From: Chryseobacterium cucumeris | GTDB lineage: Bacteria; Bacteroidota; Bacteroidia; Flavobacteriales; Weeksellaceae | Assembly: GCF_016775705.1 (NCBI RefSeq) | Contig: NZ_CP068760.1 | Location: 1,116,001-1,180,000 of the forward strand | Direction of reading: 5' to 3' | Length of the DNA: 64,000 nt | Shown: positions 17,973-27,094 of the stretch, in pieces | Layout of the letters: each line of letters opens with the position of its first letter | How positions within the stretch are numbered: position 1 is the first letter of the stretch | Made by a program: the position numbers and the translations under genes | Notes under the pieces: generated by a model | The model's input: the letters and a program-made list of their open reading frames with translations, nothing else | Told to the model about the DNA's origin: nothing | Database searches by the model: none

Positions 17973-18210
17973 TTTTCTTTTCTTTCTCCAAGGATCAGAT
18001 TATACACTGCTTCCCAGCTACTAAAATAAGCTTTTTTCTACCTCGTTTTAAATCAGTAAGCCTCAGAGCTAAGTTTCGGAATTTAAGGTTACAACAGCCT
18101 GTATTAAAGCAATCATTTAAACTAAGTTTTTCAAAAAAGAGTGAGATCATAAAGCGCTTTGGAAAATCTTTTTTAAATTTATCGTAAAATCACTATAAAT
18201 CATTTAAAAA

Positions 18211-18714
18211 ATGAAAGTACAAACATTAGCATTATTGGCGGGATTTGCAGTTTTTGCCGTTTCATGCGGAACCACAAAAACCTATTCTGTAAATGCCAAA
18301 AGCGGAACACAGACAGGAGGAACAGCGAAGTTTACTCAAAATGGAAATGAAGTAACAATGAAGCTTGACATCACCAACCTTACTCCTGGAATCCATGCCG
18401 TACACATTCATGAAAAAGGAGACTGCTCAGCTGCAGACGGAACGTCTACTGGCGGCCACTGGAATCCTTCGAAGAATGATCATGGTAAATGGGGTGCCGA
18501 ACATTTCCATATGGGAGATATAGGAAACCTGGTTGCTGATCAGAACGGAACAGCGACATTGACTTTCAAGACAGACAAATGGTGTCTGGGCTGTACAGAC
18601 GAGTCTAAGAACATTATCGGAAAAGGTCTTATTGTACACGCTGCTGCAGATGATTTCCATACTCAGCCTACCGGAAATGCAGGAGGAAGAGTGGGATGTA
18701 TAGAAATTAAGTAA
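18211..18714 (+). CDS. sodC: Cu/Zn superoxide dismutase, lipoprotein
   Basis: A 167-residue extracytoplasmic enzyme that disproportionates superoxide. The N-terminus has a lipoprotein signal with Cys19 in AVSCG. Metal-site motifs are intact: HIHEKGDC (two Cu ligands), GGHWNP (bridging His), NDHG and EHFHMGD (Zn loop with its Asp), a late His in DDFHTQP, and the GNAGGRVGC end with the active-site Arg and the disulfide Cys. It is monocistronic with a strong terminator. It probably protects the periplasm or outer surface. Confidence 0.93.
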   Translation: MKVQTLALLAGFAVFAVSCGTTKTYSVNAKSGTQTGGTAKFTQNGNEVTMKLDITNLTPGIHAVHIHEKGDCSAADGTSTGGHWNPSKNDHGKWGAEHFHMGDIGNLVADQNGTATLTFKTDKWCLGCTDESKNIIGKGLIVHAAADDFHTQPTGNAGGRVGCIEIK

Positions 18715-18729
18715 TCAACTTTATTCAAT

Positions 18730-18765
18730 AAAAAAACCGCTAATCTTTTAATTAGCGGTTTTTTT
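18730..18765. terminator. Bidirectional hairpin terminator
   Basis: AACCGCTAAT and ATTAGCGGTT form the stem, with A- and T-runs on either side, between the convergent sodC and protease genes. Confidence 0.85.
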
Positions 18766-18769
18766 ATGT

Positions 18770-20899
18770 TTAGGATTTAGCTCCCATGTCTGATACAATA
18801 TTCATTGCTTCCTGCAGGTAAAGATCTTTTTTCAGATTCTTGATCCACATTTCAGATTTTTTCTTGAAAGCTTCGTCTTTTTTCTCTCTTTCAATTTCAC
18901 TTGGATACATGATGAACTGAAGACCGTTTTCAAATTTTGTCAAAGCCTTGAACTTTTCAATCTGAGATTTTCTGTTCTTCATCAGCTCATTGAATTTTGT
19001 AATATTCAATGTGATATTTTCTTCTTTATCCAGTTTTTCTCTCCACTGAGCAGATTCTAATAGCAACTGATAATTGCTGTTTTTAGCCATTCTGTCTGCA
19101 CTTGCCTTCTCCAGAGCCTGGATATTGAAATAATTCAGTTTCTGGAATTTTGTAGGCGAAATTTTGTCCCAGGCCAATGCATAATCATCATATCGCTCTC
19201 CTACTTCAGCATACGTAAAGAAATCCTTCATCTGAATATCAGAAACGATACCTTTTCTCTGGGTAGATTCTCCCGTTATTCTATAGAATTTCTGGATCGT
19301 CAGTTTTAAAGATCCGAAATCATCTTCTGTGTTCAGGAATCTGTTCAGATCCACAAAAGTCTGCACGGTTCCTTTTCCGAAAGACTGCGGAGATCCGATG
19401 ATCATTGCTCTTCCATAATCCTGCATTACACCAGCAAGGATTTCTGAAGCGGAAGCGGAAAGTTCATTTTGCATAATGACAAGCGGACCAGTCCAGATAG
19501 GAGTTTCATTTTTATTTTTAAGCGTCTGTATTTTTCCATTTCCGTCTTTCACCTGAACATAAGGCCCGGCCTCCATGAAAAGTCCCATAATATCGCCTAC
19601 TTCAGTTAAAGAACCTCCGCCATTATTTCTAAGGTCAAGAATAATTCCTTCAATATTCTGGGCTTTAAGCTTAATAATCTCATTTTTGATGTCATCAGAA
19701 GCATTTCTTCCTTTGGCATTTTCAAAGTCAGCATTAAAGCTTGGCAGGTTGATGAAACCGTATTTCTTACCATTTGGAGCATTCACTACAATACTTCTTG
19801 CAAATGTATCTTCGATAGCAACCTCTTCACGGATCATGGTTACATCTTTAATAGTACCATCTTTTTTCTGAACAGTTAAGGTTACCGGAGTTCCTTTTTC
19901 ACCTCTGATTAATCTTACCGCTTCATCAGAAAGCATTCCTACCACATTTACAGCATCTTCTTTCGGTTTTGATCTTACTTTCAGGATTTTATCTCCTTCT
20001 GAAAGTTGTTTAGATTTCCATGCCGGTGCACCGATGGTAAGCGCTCCCAAGTAAAGATTCCCTTTTTTCTCCTGGATCAGCGCTCCGATACCAATTACTT
20101 TTCCTGTGAACTGGGTATCAAAATCTTCTTTATCTTTTGGAGAATAATAGTTGGTGTGCGGATCAAATACTTCAGTATACGCATTCATATACACGGTAAA
20201 CCAATCCATTTTCTTTCTCTTTTTGAATCTCGTGAAAGTATCTTTTACAAGGTCTTTTACCTCATCAGTCGCTTTTTTGATCTTCTCGTCCTGAGTAAGT
20301 GGCTTAAACTTGATCGTATCTTTCAGTTTGTATTTCTGAACAGAGTCTTTCTTTTCTTTCTGAGCTTCTTCTTTGCTGTTCATCGACTCAACTTCCTGAA
20401 GGATGTTGTATTTGATGAATTTTTTCCACTCATTATACTGTTCCTGTTTGTTGGCAGGTACTTTTTTTAATTTGGGCTCAAGAGTAAGCGTTTCATCTTC
20501 CTGAAGATTGATGGGCTTGCTGAAGATATCCTGTGTGATTTTATCAATCTCATCTACTCTCTGGTATAGCCTGTCAATCGTAAGCTTATAGAATGTAAGA
20601 TCACCTTGTCCGATATAGTCATCAAGCTTTGTTTCATGCTTGCTGAATTCATCCATATCAGATTGCAGAAAATATCTTTTCGCTGGATCTACCAATTCGA
20701 AATAATGCTTATAAACGTCCTTCGAATAGGCATCATTGATAGATTTCGGGCTATAATGCAGATAAGAAAGTGTGTTTTTTACGCTCACCATTATCGTCTG
20801 CATCTTTTCATCGTCATTCTGTGGCGAGTTGAAACAAAACATTAGACTGGTTAATGGAATCAGGAGTAAAAATTTATTCAGTTTGAAATTTTTCCACAT
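18770..20899 (-). CDS. prc: Tail-specific (C-terminal processing) protease, S41 family
   Basis: A 709-residue periplasmic protease that degrades proteins with nonpolar C-termini. A signal sequence leads into a long helical N-terminal domain (Tsp/DUF3340 type), then a PDZ domain (about 240-330), the S41 core (about 360-560) and a helical C-terminal domain. The catalytic Ser is in ELSASASEI, the Lys in SFGKGTVQ and the helper Asp in MQDYGRA, as in E. coli Tsp. The length matches Prc/Tsp rather than the shorter CtpA. It has no operon partner. Confidence 0.92.
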   Translation of the reverse strand: MWKNFKLNKFLLLIPLTSLMFCFNSPQNDDEKMQTIMVSVKNTLSYLHYSPKSINDAYSKDVYKHYFELVDPAKRYFLQSDMDEFSKHETKLDDYIGQGDLTFYKLTIDRLYQRVDEIDKITQDIFSKPINLQEDETLTLEPKLKKVPANKQEQYNEWKKFIKYNILQEVESMNSKEEAQKEKKDSVQKYKLKDTIKFKPLTQDEKIKKATDEVKDLVKDTFTRFKKRKKMDWFTVYMNAYTEVFDPHTNYYSPKDKEDFDTQFTGKVIGIGALIQEKKGNLYLGALTIGAPAWKSKQLSEGDKILKVRSKPKEDAVNVVGMLSDEAVRLIRGEKGTPVTLTVQKKDGTIKDVTMIREEVAIEDTFARSIVVNAPNGKKYGFINLPSFNADFENAKGRNASDDIKNEIIKLKAQNIEGIILDLRNNGGGSLTEVGDIMGLFMEAGPYVQVKDGNGKIQTLKNKNETPIWTGPLVIMQNELSASASEILAGVMQDYGRAMIIGSPQSFGKGTVQTFVDLNRFLNTEDDFGSLKLTIQKFYRITGESTQRKGIVSDIQMKDFFTYAEVGERYDDYALAWDKISPTKFQKLNYFNIQALEKASADRMAKNSNYQLLLESAQWREKLDKEENITLNITKFNELMKNRKSQIEKFKALTKFENGLQFIMYPSEIEREKKDEAFKKKSEMWIKNLKKDLYLQEAMNIVSDMGAKS

Positions 20900-21414
<515 letters not shown>

Positions 21415-21780
21415 TTTATTATTTTGTACGACCACTTAACATTAAAATTATCAGGCTTTACAGGTGTTCTTCACAGGATAACAAGAGATTTTCATGGGAG
21501 GCACCTGTAAAATTCTGAGTTTGATGAACTAAAATTCATATTAAAATTCCTTTATTTTAGTCAGATATTCTGCTTCTGGCATCTGTCTTTATTGGTGCAT
21601 TGATCTTCACTCTCTGAAGCAAAAGCAGAAGGATTTTATTTCTATTTCACAACAGCCAATCCCAATCTGGTATTTTATGGCGTCTGATTTTTACCTACAT
21701 TTGATGTGTTGAAAATCTATTTGTTCAATTCTGAAAATGAACAAACTCACTCTGTTTAAATAAAAAATTAAAGATAATTT
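21415..21780. other. Intergenic gap upstream of surE
   Basis: The gap of 366 bases has no coding frame. It contains a 10-bp perfect inverted repeat (TTTACAGGTG at 21457-21466, CACCTGTAAA at 21502-21511). It also holds a -7-like TACATTTG at 21696-21703, which probably drives surE. Confidence 0.4.
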
Positions 21781-22569
21781 ATGGAAAGACCACTTATTCT
21801 GGTGACTAATGACGACGGAATTACAGCTCCTGGTATCAGAAATCTTGTAAATTTTATGAATGAAATCGGAGAAGTAGTGGTTGTTGCCCCCAATTCTCCT
21901 CAAAGTGGAAAAGGCCACGCTATTACCATTAATTCTACCCTAAGCTACGAAGAAGTTACTCTGGATGGCCCTCAGACAGATTTTTCCTGTAGCGGAACTC
22001 CTGTTGACTGTGTAAAAATGGCTCTTGATAAAATCCTGACCAGAAGACCCGATATTGTGGTTTCAGGAATCAATCACGGGGCAAATTCTTCTATCAATGT
22101 AATCTATTCAGGGACCATGTCGGCTGCAGTAGAAGCAGGTGTAGAAGGAATTCCTGCCATTGGATTCTCATTACTGGATTTCAGCTGGGAAGCAGATTTC
22201 ACTCAGGCTAAAGAATTTATTCAGAATATTGTAAGAAGAACATTGGAAAACCCAATGCCAAAAGGAGTTGTACTGAACGTAAATATTCCTAAACTTCCGG
22301 CGGAAGAGATTAAAGGAGTAAAAGTCTGTAAACAGGCCAATGCCAAATGGGAAGAAAGCTTTGATGAGAGAGTAAATCCTCATGGTAAAAAATATTACTG
22401 GCTGACAGGTTATTTCAACAATATGGATGATTCTGAAGATGCTGATGAAACAGCATTGGCCAATGGATATATTTCTATTGTTCCGGTAAAGTTTGATCTT
22501 ACTGCCTATGAATATATGAAAACATTGGAGAAAGTAATGACTTTTGAAGATGTAAAAGAAGTAAAATAA
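21781..22569 (+). CDS. surE: 5'/3'-nucleotidase SurE
   Basis: A 262-residue metal-dependent phosphatase that removes phosphate from nucleoside monophosphates and is linked to stationary-phase survival. The metal site starts with LVTNDDGI at residues 6-13. Other family motifs are PNSPQSGKGHAIT and SGINHGANSSINVIYSGTMS. The length and domain are normal. It is followed by a clear terminator and converges with the radical SAM gene. Confidence 0.93.
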   Translation: MERPLILVTNDDGITAPGIRNLVNFMNEIGEVVVVAPNSPQSGKGHAITINSTLSYEEVTLDGPQTDFSCSGTPVDCVKMALDKILTRRPDIVVSGINHGANSSINVIYSGTMSAAVEAGVEGIPAIGFSLLDFSWEADFTQAKEFIQNIVRRTLENPMPKGVVLNVNIPKLPAEEIKGVKVCKQANAKWEESFDERVNPHGKKYYWLTGYFNNMDDSEDADETALANGYISIVPVKFDLTAYEYMKTLEKVMTFEDVKEVK

Positions 22570-22581
22570 CAAGGAAATAAT

Positions 22582-22615
22582 AAAAGCGTGAAATTTCATT
22601 TCACGCTTTGTTTTT
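22582..22615. terminator. Bidirectional hairpin terminator
   Basis: AAAGCGTGAAAT and ATTTCACGCTTT form a perfect stem followed by a T-rich stretch between the convergent surE and radical SAM genes. Confidence 0.85.
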
Positions 22616-22621
22616 ATATTG

Positions 22622-24025
22622 TTAAAATAATACTTTATCTTCTTTCCTGAGTTCTTCAAGATAAGCCTTTTTTTCATCTCTGTAAAAGAGGTTCATGGTT
22701 TCAAAAGGAATTAATTTCAGGTCTTTATTGACAATATGTACGCACGACTTCTTCACCGCTCTTACATCAAAATCATGAGCATCCATAAAGTTCATGATAA
22801 TTATTCTGAAAAGGTTATCATAGTCGAGATCCGGAGCACAAACATCCGGCAGGCAGCACAGTAACTGATTGACTTTAGGCTGAACTTTATCTACGGAAAT
22901 TCCGGTGCTGAAAATATCCAGCAGCTGCATATGCAATCCTTTATCCTGTTCATAAACAATGGTATTCCTTGATTCATTATTCAGAAGATCTGCAGGATTG
23001 ATATACCGGGTTAAAGGGATTGTTTCGCCCTGCAGTTTCAAGATATATCCCATAGCCAGCGCATCCGGATTACATGGAACGGGAATAATATCATCAGAAT
23101 TTAATAACGGAAACTGATTGATAATTTCCTGTCTTACTTCAGTTAAGGTAATTTTTTCATGAGCAGAATCTTCCCGGTTTCTTCCGGCAATTTCAACCGG
23201 CTGGAAGGTGATTCCTCTTACGCATTTCTGTTTCAGGGCAAATTCTATAATTTTTCCTATTTCATCAATATTTTTATCTTTTTGAAGAACAACCACCAAT
23301 GTCGTAGAAAGGTTAAGTTCATTGAGTTTTTCCAGTGCTTTCATTCTGACAGCGGTAAGATCTTTCCCTCTGAAATCTTCCAGGACATCAGGTTTAAATG
23401 AATCAAACTGAAGGTAAATTTCAAACTCGGGAGCATAGGTCGCCAATCGTTCAGCAAATCCCGGATCATTGGCTATTCTGATTCCGTTGGTGTTCAGCAT
23501 CAGATGTTTGATCGGTTTTGATTTGGCAATATCCATAATTTTGAAAAATTCCGGATGGATTGTAGGTTCTCCTCCACTGATCTGCACCACGTCCGGTTCC
23601 CCTTCATTTTTTACAATAACATCAAACATAGCCTCAATTTCTTCCAGGCTTCTGTGACTTCCATAATGGGGTGAGGACATTGCATAGCAGGTTGGACAGG
23701 TCAGATTACAACGATCTGTAACTTCTACGATAGAAAGACAGCTATGCTGTTCATGATCTACACATAGTCCACAATCATAGGGACATCCATATTCCACATC
23801 GGTTCCGAAATGAAAGGGCATTTCAGAGGCTTTATTATAGTTTCTTATATTTTTATAATACTGTACGTCAGAAGCTATTTTTGTTTTAAAAAATCCATGA
23901 TCCGGACATCTTTTGGTCATAAAAACAGCTTCATCCTCAATAATGATTTTGGCACCTACCCTTTTAAGACATTCCGGGCAAAGACTGATGGTATAATCGT
24001 AATAAGTATAATTTCTTACGGGCAT
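22622..24025 (-). CDS. Radical SAM protein, Tes/MJ0619-like
   Basis: A 467-residue radical SAM enzyme. The SAM cluster motif CNLTCPTC uses Cys106, Cys110 and Cys113. Three more cysteine groups are visible: CPEC (16, 19) with CPDHG (40), GCPYDCGLC (81, 85, 88) with HSC (96), and a C-terminal LLCCLPDVC. An FMDAHDFD segment with a late KKSC follows. This cysteine layout resembles the MJ0619/Tes group, some of which act on lipids or pterins. The substrate here is inference. It is the last gene of a cassette with an Lgt-like protein and a small membrane protein, which favours a lipid or membrane substrate. Confidence 0.78.
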   Translation of the reverse strand: MPVRNYTYYDYTISLCPECLKRVGAKIIIEDEAVFMTKRCPDHGFFKTKIASDVQYYKNIRNYNKASEMPFHFGTDVEYGCPYDCGLCVDHEQHSCLSIVEVTDRCNLTCPTCYAMSSPHYGSHRSLEEIEAMFDVIVKNEGEPDVVQISGGEPTIHPEFFKIMDIAKSKPIKHLMLNTNGIRIANDPGFAERLATYAPEFEIYLQFDSFKPDVLEDFRGKDLTAVRMKALEKLNELNLSTTLVVVLQKDKNIDEIGKIIEFALKQKCVRGITFQPVEIAGRNREDSAHEKITLTEVRQEIINQFPLLNSDDIIPVPCNPDALAMGYILKLQGETIPLTRYINPADLLNNESRNTIVYEQDKGLHMQLLDIFSTGISVDKVQPKVNQLLCCLPDVCAPDLDYDNLFRIIIMNFMDAHDFDVRAVKKSCVHIVNKDLKLIPFETMNLFYRDEKKAYLEELRKEDKVLF

Positions 24026-24035
24026 AGCAAATTTT

Positions 24036-24272
24036 TTAAAGTCCTCCGCAAATATAACCGCTGATTAATCCACAGATCAGAAGGGATATAAGCATGGTCT
24101 GGATAAATTGTTTTCTGGTGAATTTTCGGTCTCCTTTCCTTTCATAAATAAGTTTTGTAATAAAAGCGACGATGAGGGAAAAGAACAGTGCAGCTATAAT
24201 AATCGCACCAATAATCATTACCACTACTCCAGCCAGATTGAGATTGCCTTCTAAAATAGTTAATTTTTTCAT
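24036..24272 (-). CDS. Small membrane protein of the Lgt-like/radical SAM cassette
   Basis: A 78-residue protein with two hydrophobic helices (about 13-40 and 58-76) separated by a basic loop (YERKGDRKFTRKQF). Its start overlaps the stop of the Lgt-like gene by four bases (ATGA), and it is 10 bases upstream of the radical SAM gene. The tight packing supports a shared role. No family is recognised. Confidence 0.7.
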   Translation of the reverse strand: MKKLTILEGNLNLAGVVVMIIGAIIIAALFFSLIVAFITKLIYERKGDRKFTRKQFIQTMLISLLICGLISGYICGGL

Positions 24273-25024
24273 CTTGAATTTTTTAAATATAAAGATCCGG
24301 TATTTTTTATTTTATAAATGTAGTAAATAATTACACAGATACACACCATTTGAATCGTACCCATATTTCCAATGACTTCTACCCTTGGTTTTATAAAATC
24401 CAAAAGAAATCTGAATGTAAAATAGCTGAGCATAAACAGCTGAAAAATAAAACCGGAAGGGTATTTTTTACGATTCTGGATATACTTTAATCCCATCCAC
24501 AGAAGAAGTAAAAAGGCTATTTCATACAAGGCAACAGGATGTCTGAGATATTGGTCCCCCAAATGCATTCCAAAAACAGAATCAGTAGGAATACCATATG
24601 TCTCTTCACCAATACCTGTAAGAAAACATCCTATTCTGCCTATAATCATGGCCAATATCAGAGGGAAAACAATAAGATCTCCAGTACTTTCTTTATGATG
24701 TACAATCTTTTTTGCCAGCTCTACTCCCAATAAACCAAAAGCCAGACCTCCTACAATAGTATTGTTTGACCAGACCTTTCTGAAGGAAAAATTTTCAAAT
24801 AATGCATAAGGGTTTTCAAGATTACCGATCAGCTTGGAACCGATCAAAGCTCCGGCAGTAGCACCAATTAAAACCGCAGCAGAAGTATTGAAAGAAAGTT
24901 TTTCTTTAGCCTTACGTTTCAGATAAAAATAATATCTCATGCCCAAAAACATTCCGGCAGCCTCAAAAAGCGGATGCGCAAGGATTGTTTTGCCGAAAAT
25001 ATGAAATGTTACAGGAAAATCCAT
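24269..25024 (-). CDS. Divergent Lgt-like (prolipoprotein diacylglyceryl transferase family) membrane protein
   Basis: A 251-residue protein with about seven hydrophobic segments and a recognisable Lgt signature [16 protein letters not shown] (about 129-144), followed by RHPVALYE (about 161-168). Aligned by eye to E. coli Lgt, the signature Asn is Cys133, and the His of the FHGG loop is replaced (TIVGGL, Val91). These residues are regarded as important in true Lgt. A role other than making lipoproteins is therefore likely, perhaps transfer to or from a lipid headgroup. It heads the cassette with the radical SAM enzyme. Confidence 0.72.
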   Translation of the reverse strand: MDFPVTFHIFGKTILAHPLFEAAGMFLGMRYYFYLKRKAKEKLSFNTSAAVLIGATAGALIGSKLIGNLENPYALFENFSFRKVWSNNTIVGGLAFGLLGVELAKKIVHHKESTGDLIVFPLILAMIIGRIGCFLTGIGEETYGIPTDSVFGMHLGDQYLRHPVALYEIAFLLLLWMGLKYIQNRKKYPSGFIFQLFMLSYFTFRFLLDFIKPRVEVIGNMGTIQMVCICVIIYYIYKIKNTGSLYLKNSR

Positions 25025-25085
25025 TATTTCAAAAATACACTATTTCATATTATTCACTACCTTTATTCTGACAAATAATTACAAA

Positions 25086-26123
25086 ATGCGTATAGAATAT
25101 GACATAAAACTGGGGTTCAAGGATGTAATGTTCCGCCCTAAGCGTTCTACTTTGAAATCCCGTTCGGAAGTTGATTTACTGAGAGAATTTACCTTTAAAC
25201 ATACCAGGAAAAGATGGACAGGAGTCCCCGTAATTGCAGCCAATATGGATACGGTAGGAACTTTTGAAATGGCAGTGGAACTGGCCAAGGAGAAAATTAT
25301 TACCGCGGTTCATAAGCATTATACTCCTGAGGAATGGAGCAAGTTTCTCAACAGCCAGCCTGAAAGTATTCATCAGTATATTGCACTGAGTACCGGAACC
25401 GGAAAAGCTGATGAAGAGAAAATAAAACAGATTCTCAATAAGCACCCAAAAATTGAGTTTCTATGTATCGATGTAGCCAATGGCTATTCTGAACATTTCG
25501 TTGAATTTGTGAAGAAAGCAAGAGCCAATTTTCCGGATAAAATTATTATAGCAGGAAATGTGGTTACCGGAGAAATGGTAGAAGAACTTCTTCTGGTAGG
25601 TGCAGATATCATTAAAGTAGGTATTGGACCTGGGTCTGTGTGTACGACCAGAGTAAAAACAGGAGTGGGATATCCTCAACTTTCTGCGATTATTGAATGT
25701 GCAGATGCTGCACACGGTTTGGGAGGACATATTATTGCTGACGGCGGATGCAAAGTTCCCGGTGACGTAGCAAAAGCTTTCGGTGGCGGTGCAGATTTCG
25801 TCATGCTGGGCGGAATGTTTGCCGGACATGATGAAAGTGGTGGCGAAATGATTGAAGAAAACGGTAAAAAATATCGCCTTTTCTATGGAATGAGTTCTAA
25901 AACAGCCATGGATAAGCATTCCGGAGGTGTGGCAGAATATCGTGCTTCTGAAGGAAAAACAGTAAAAGTAGCTTATAAGGGTCCTGTTTCAGAAACGGTA
26001 AAGGATATTTTAGGAGGTGTACGATCTACTTGTACTTACGTAGGTGCTTCAAAGCTTAAAGAACTTTCCAAGAGAACTACTTTTATAAGAGTTCAGGAGC
26101 AGGAAAATCAGGTTTTTAACTAA
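25086..26123 (+). CDS. guaC: GMP reductase
   Basis: A 345-residue TIM-barrel enzyme that reductively deaminates GMP to IMP with NADPH. The catalytic loop GPGSVCTTR puts the Cys at residue 186, as in vertebrate GMP reductase. The KVGIGPGS and [20 protein letters not shown] segments bind the phosphate. The absence of a CBS insert and the short length separate it from IMP dehydrogenase (GuaB). It is divergent from the Lgt-like gene and ends at a bidirectional terminator. Confidence 0.92.
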   Translation: MRIEYDIKLGFKDVMFRPKRSTLKSRSEVDLLREFTFKHTRKRWTGVPVIAANMDTVGTFEMAVELAKEKIITAVHKHYTPEEWSKFLNSQPESIHQYIALSTGTGKADEEKIKQILNKHPKIEFLCIDVANGYSEHFVEFVKKARANFPDKIIIAGNVVTGEMVEELLLVGADIIKVGIGPGSVCTTRVKTGVGYPQLSAIIECADAAHGLGGHIIADGGCKVPGDVAKAFGGGADFVMLGGMFAGHDESGGEMIEENGKKYRLFYGMSSKTAMDKHSGGVAEYRASEGKTVKVAYKGPVSETVKDILGGVRSTCTYVGASKLKELSKRTTFIRVQEQENQVFN

Positions 26124-26139
26124 AAAATCAAAGAAATAT

Positions 26140-26172
26140 AAAAAGGCTGCATATCATTTATGCAGCCTTTTT
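26140..26172. terminator. Bidirectional hairpin terminator
   Basis: AAAAAGGCTGCATA pairs with TATGCAGCCTTTTT, between convergent guaC and fabG. Confidence 0.85.
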
Positions 26173-26178
26173 ATATTG

Positions 26179-26922
26179 TTATGTTAACATTCCACCGTCA
26201 ACGTTTAACGTCTGTCCGGTAATGTATGCAGACATTTCGCTGCCTAAGAATACACATGCATTGGCGATATCCGCTGGCTGACCTCCTCTCTTCATTGGAA
26301 TTTCTTCTCTCCATCCCTGAACGGTTTTTTCATCCAGAACAGCCGTCATTTCTGTTTCAATAAATCCGGGAGCAATAGCATTACATCTGATATTTCTTGA
26401 TCCCAATTCCAATGCCACAGATTTTGTAAACCCGATCACTCCGGCTTTAGAAGCTGCATAGTTGGCTTGTCCGGCATTACCCTTCACACCTACTACAGAA
26501 GTCATATTAATGATAGATCCTGATCTTGCCTTCATCATCGGCTTAATTACTGCCTTTGTAAGGTTGAAAACTGAATCTAAGTTTACTTTGATTACTTTAT
26601 CCCAATCTTCTTTGGACATTCTCAACAACAGGTTATCTTTTGTAATCCCTGCATTGTTTACCAAAATATCAATCTGCCCGAACTCTGCCATCACTTCCTC
26701 CACCAATTTCTGAGCAGCATCATAATCTGATGCGTCAGACTGATATCCTTTAATTTGGGTTACAGAACTTAAAGCTGCTTCTAATTCTTTTGCTTTGTCT
26801 ACAGAGCCAGCGTAGGTAAATGCTACTTTTGCTCCCTGCTGAGCAAACATTTCAGCAATTCCCTTACCGATTCCTCTTGTAGCTCCGGTAATTAGTGCTA
26901 CTTTTCCTTCTAATATTTTCAT
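26179..26922 (-). CDS. fabG: 3-oxoacyl-[acyl-carrier-protein] reductase
   Basis: A 247-residue short-chain dehydrogenase. It has the TGATRGIGKGIAE NADPH loop, NNAG, the catalytic Ser/Tyr/Lys (MTSVVGVKGNAGQ, YAASKAG) and the C-terminal ITGQTLNVDGG of FabG. It reduces 3-oxoacyl-ACP in fatty-acid elongation. The ATG at 26922 (MKILEGKVALITG) is chosen over an upstream TTG that would add four residues. It is monocistronic with a shared downstream terminator. Confidence 0.92.
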   Translation of the reverse strand: MKILEGKVALITGATRGIGKGIAEMFAQQGAKVAFTYAGSVDKAKELEAALSSVTQIKGYQSDASDYDAAQKLVEEVMAEFGQIDILVNNAGITKDNLLLRMSKEDWDKVIKVNLDSVFNLTKAVIKPMMKARSGSIINMTSVVGVKGNAGQANYAASKAGVIGFTKSVALELGSRNIRCNAIAPGFIETEMTAVLDEKTVQGWREEIPMKRGGQPADIANACVFLGSEMSAYITGQTLNVDGGMLT

Positions 26923-27094
26923 ATCTATTGACAATTATTTTTTTATAACTCGTTCAGCTAGTGACAGCTGCCTCTTCATGTTTCTACAATTCCTTTCTGG
27001 AATTAAACGGTTTGCAAAGATATTATAAAATGTTATTCAACCCATTTAAATTGTCAAAATACTAGCTTTTTTTTGATGAATATCAGGATTTTCA

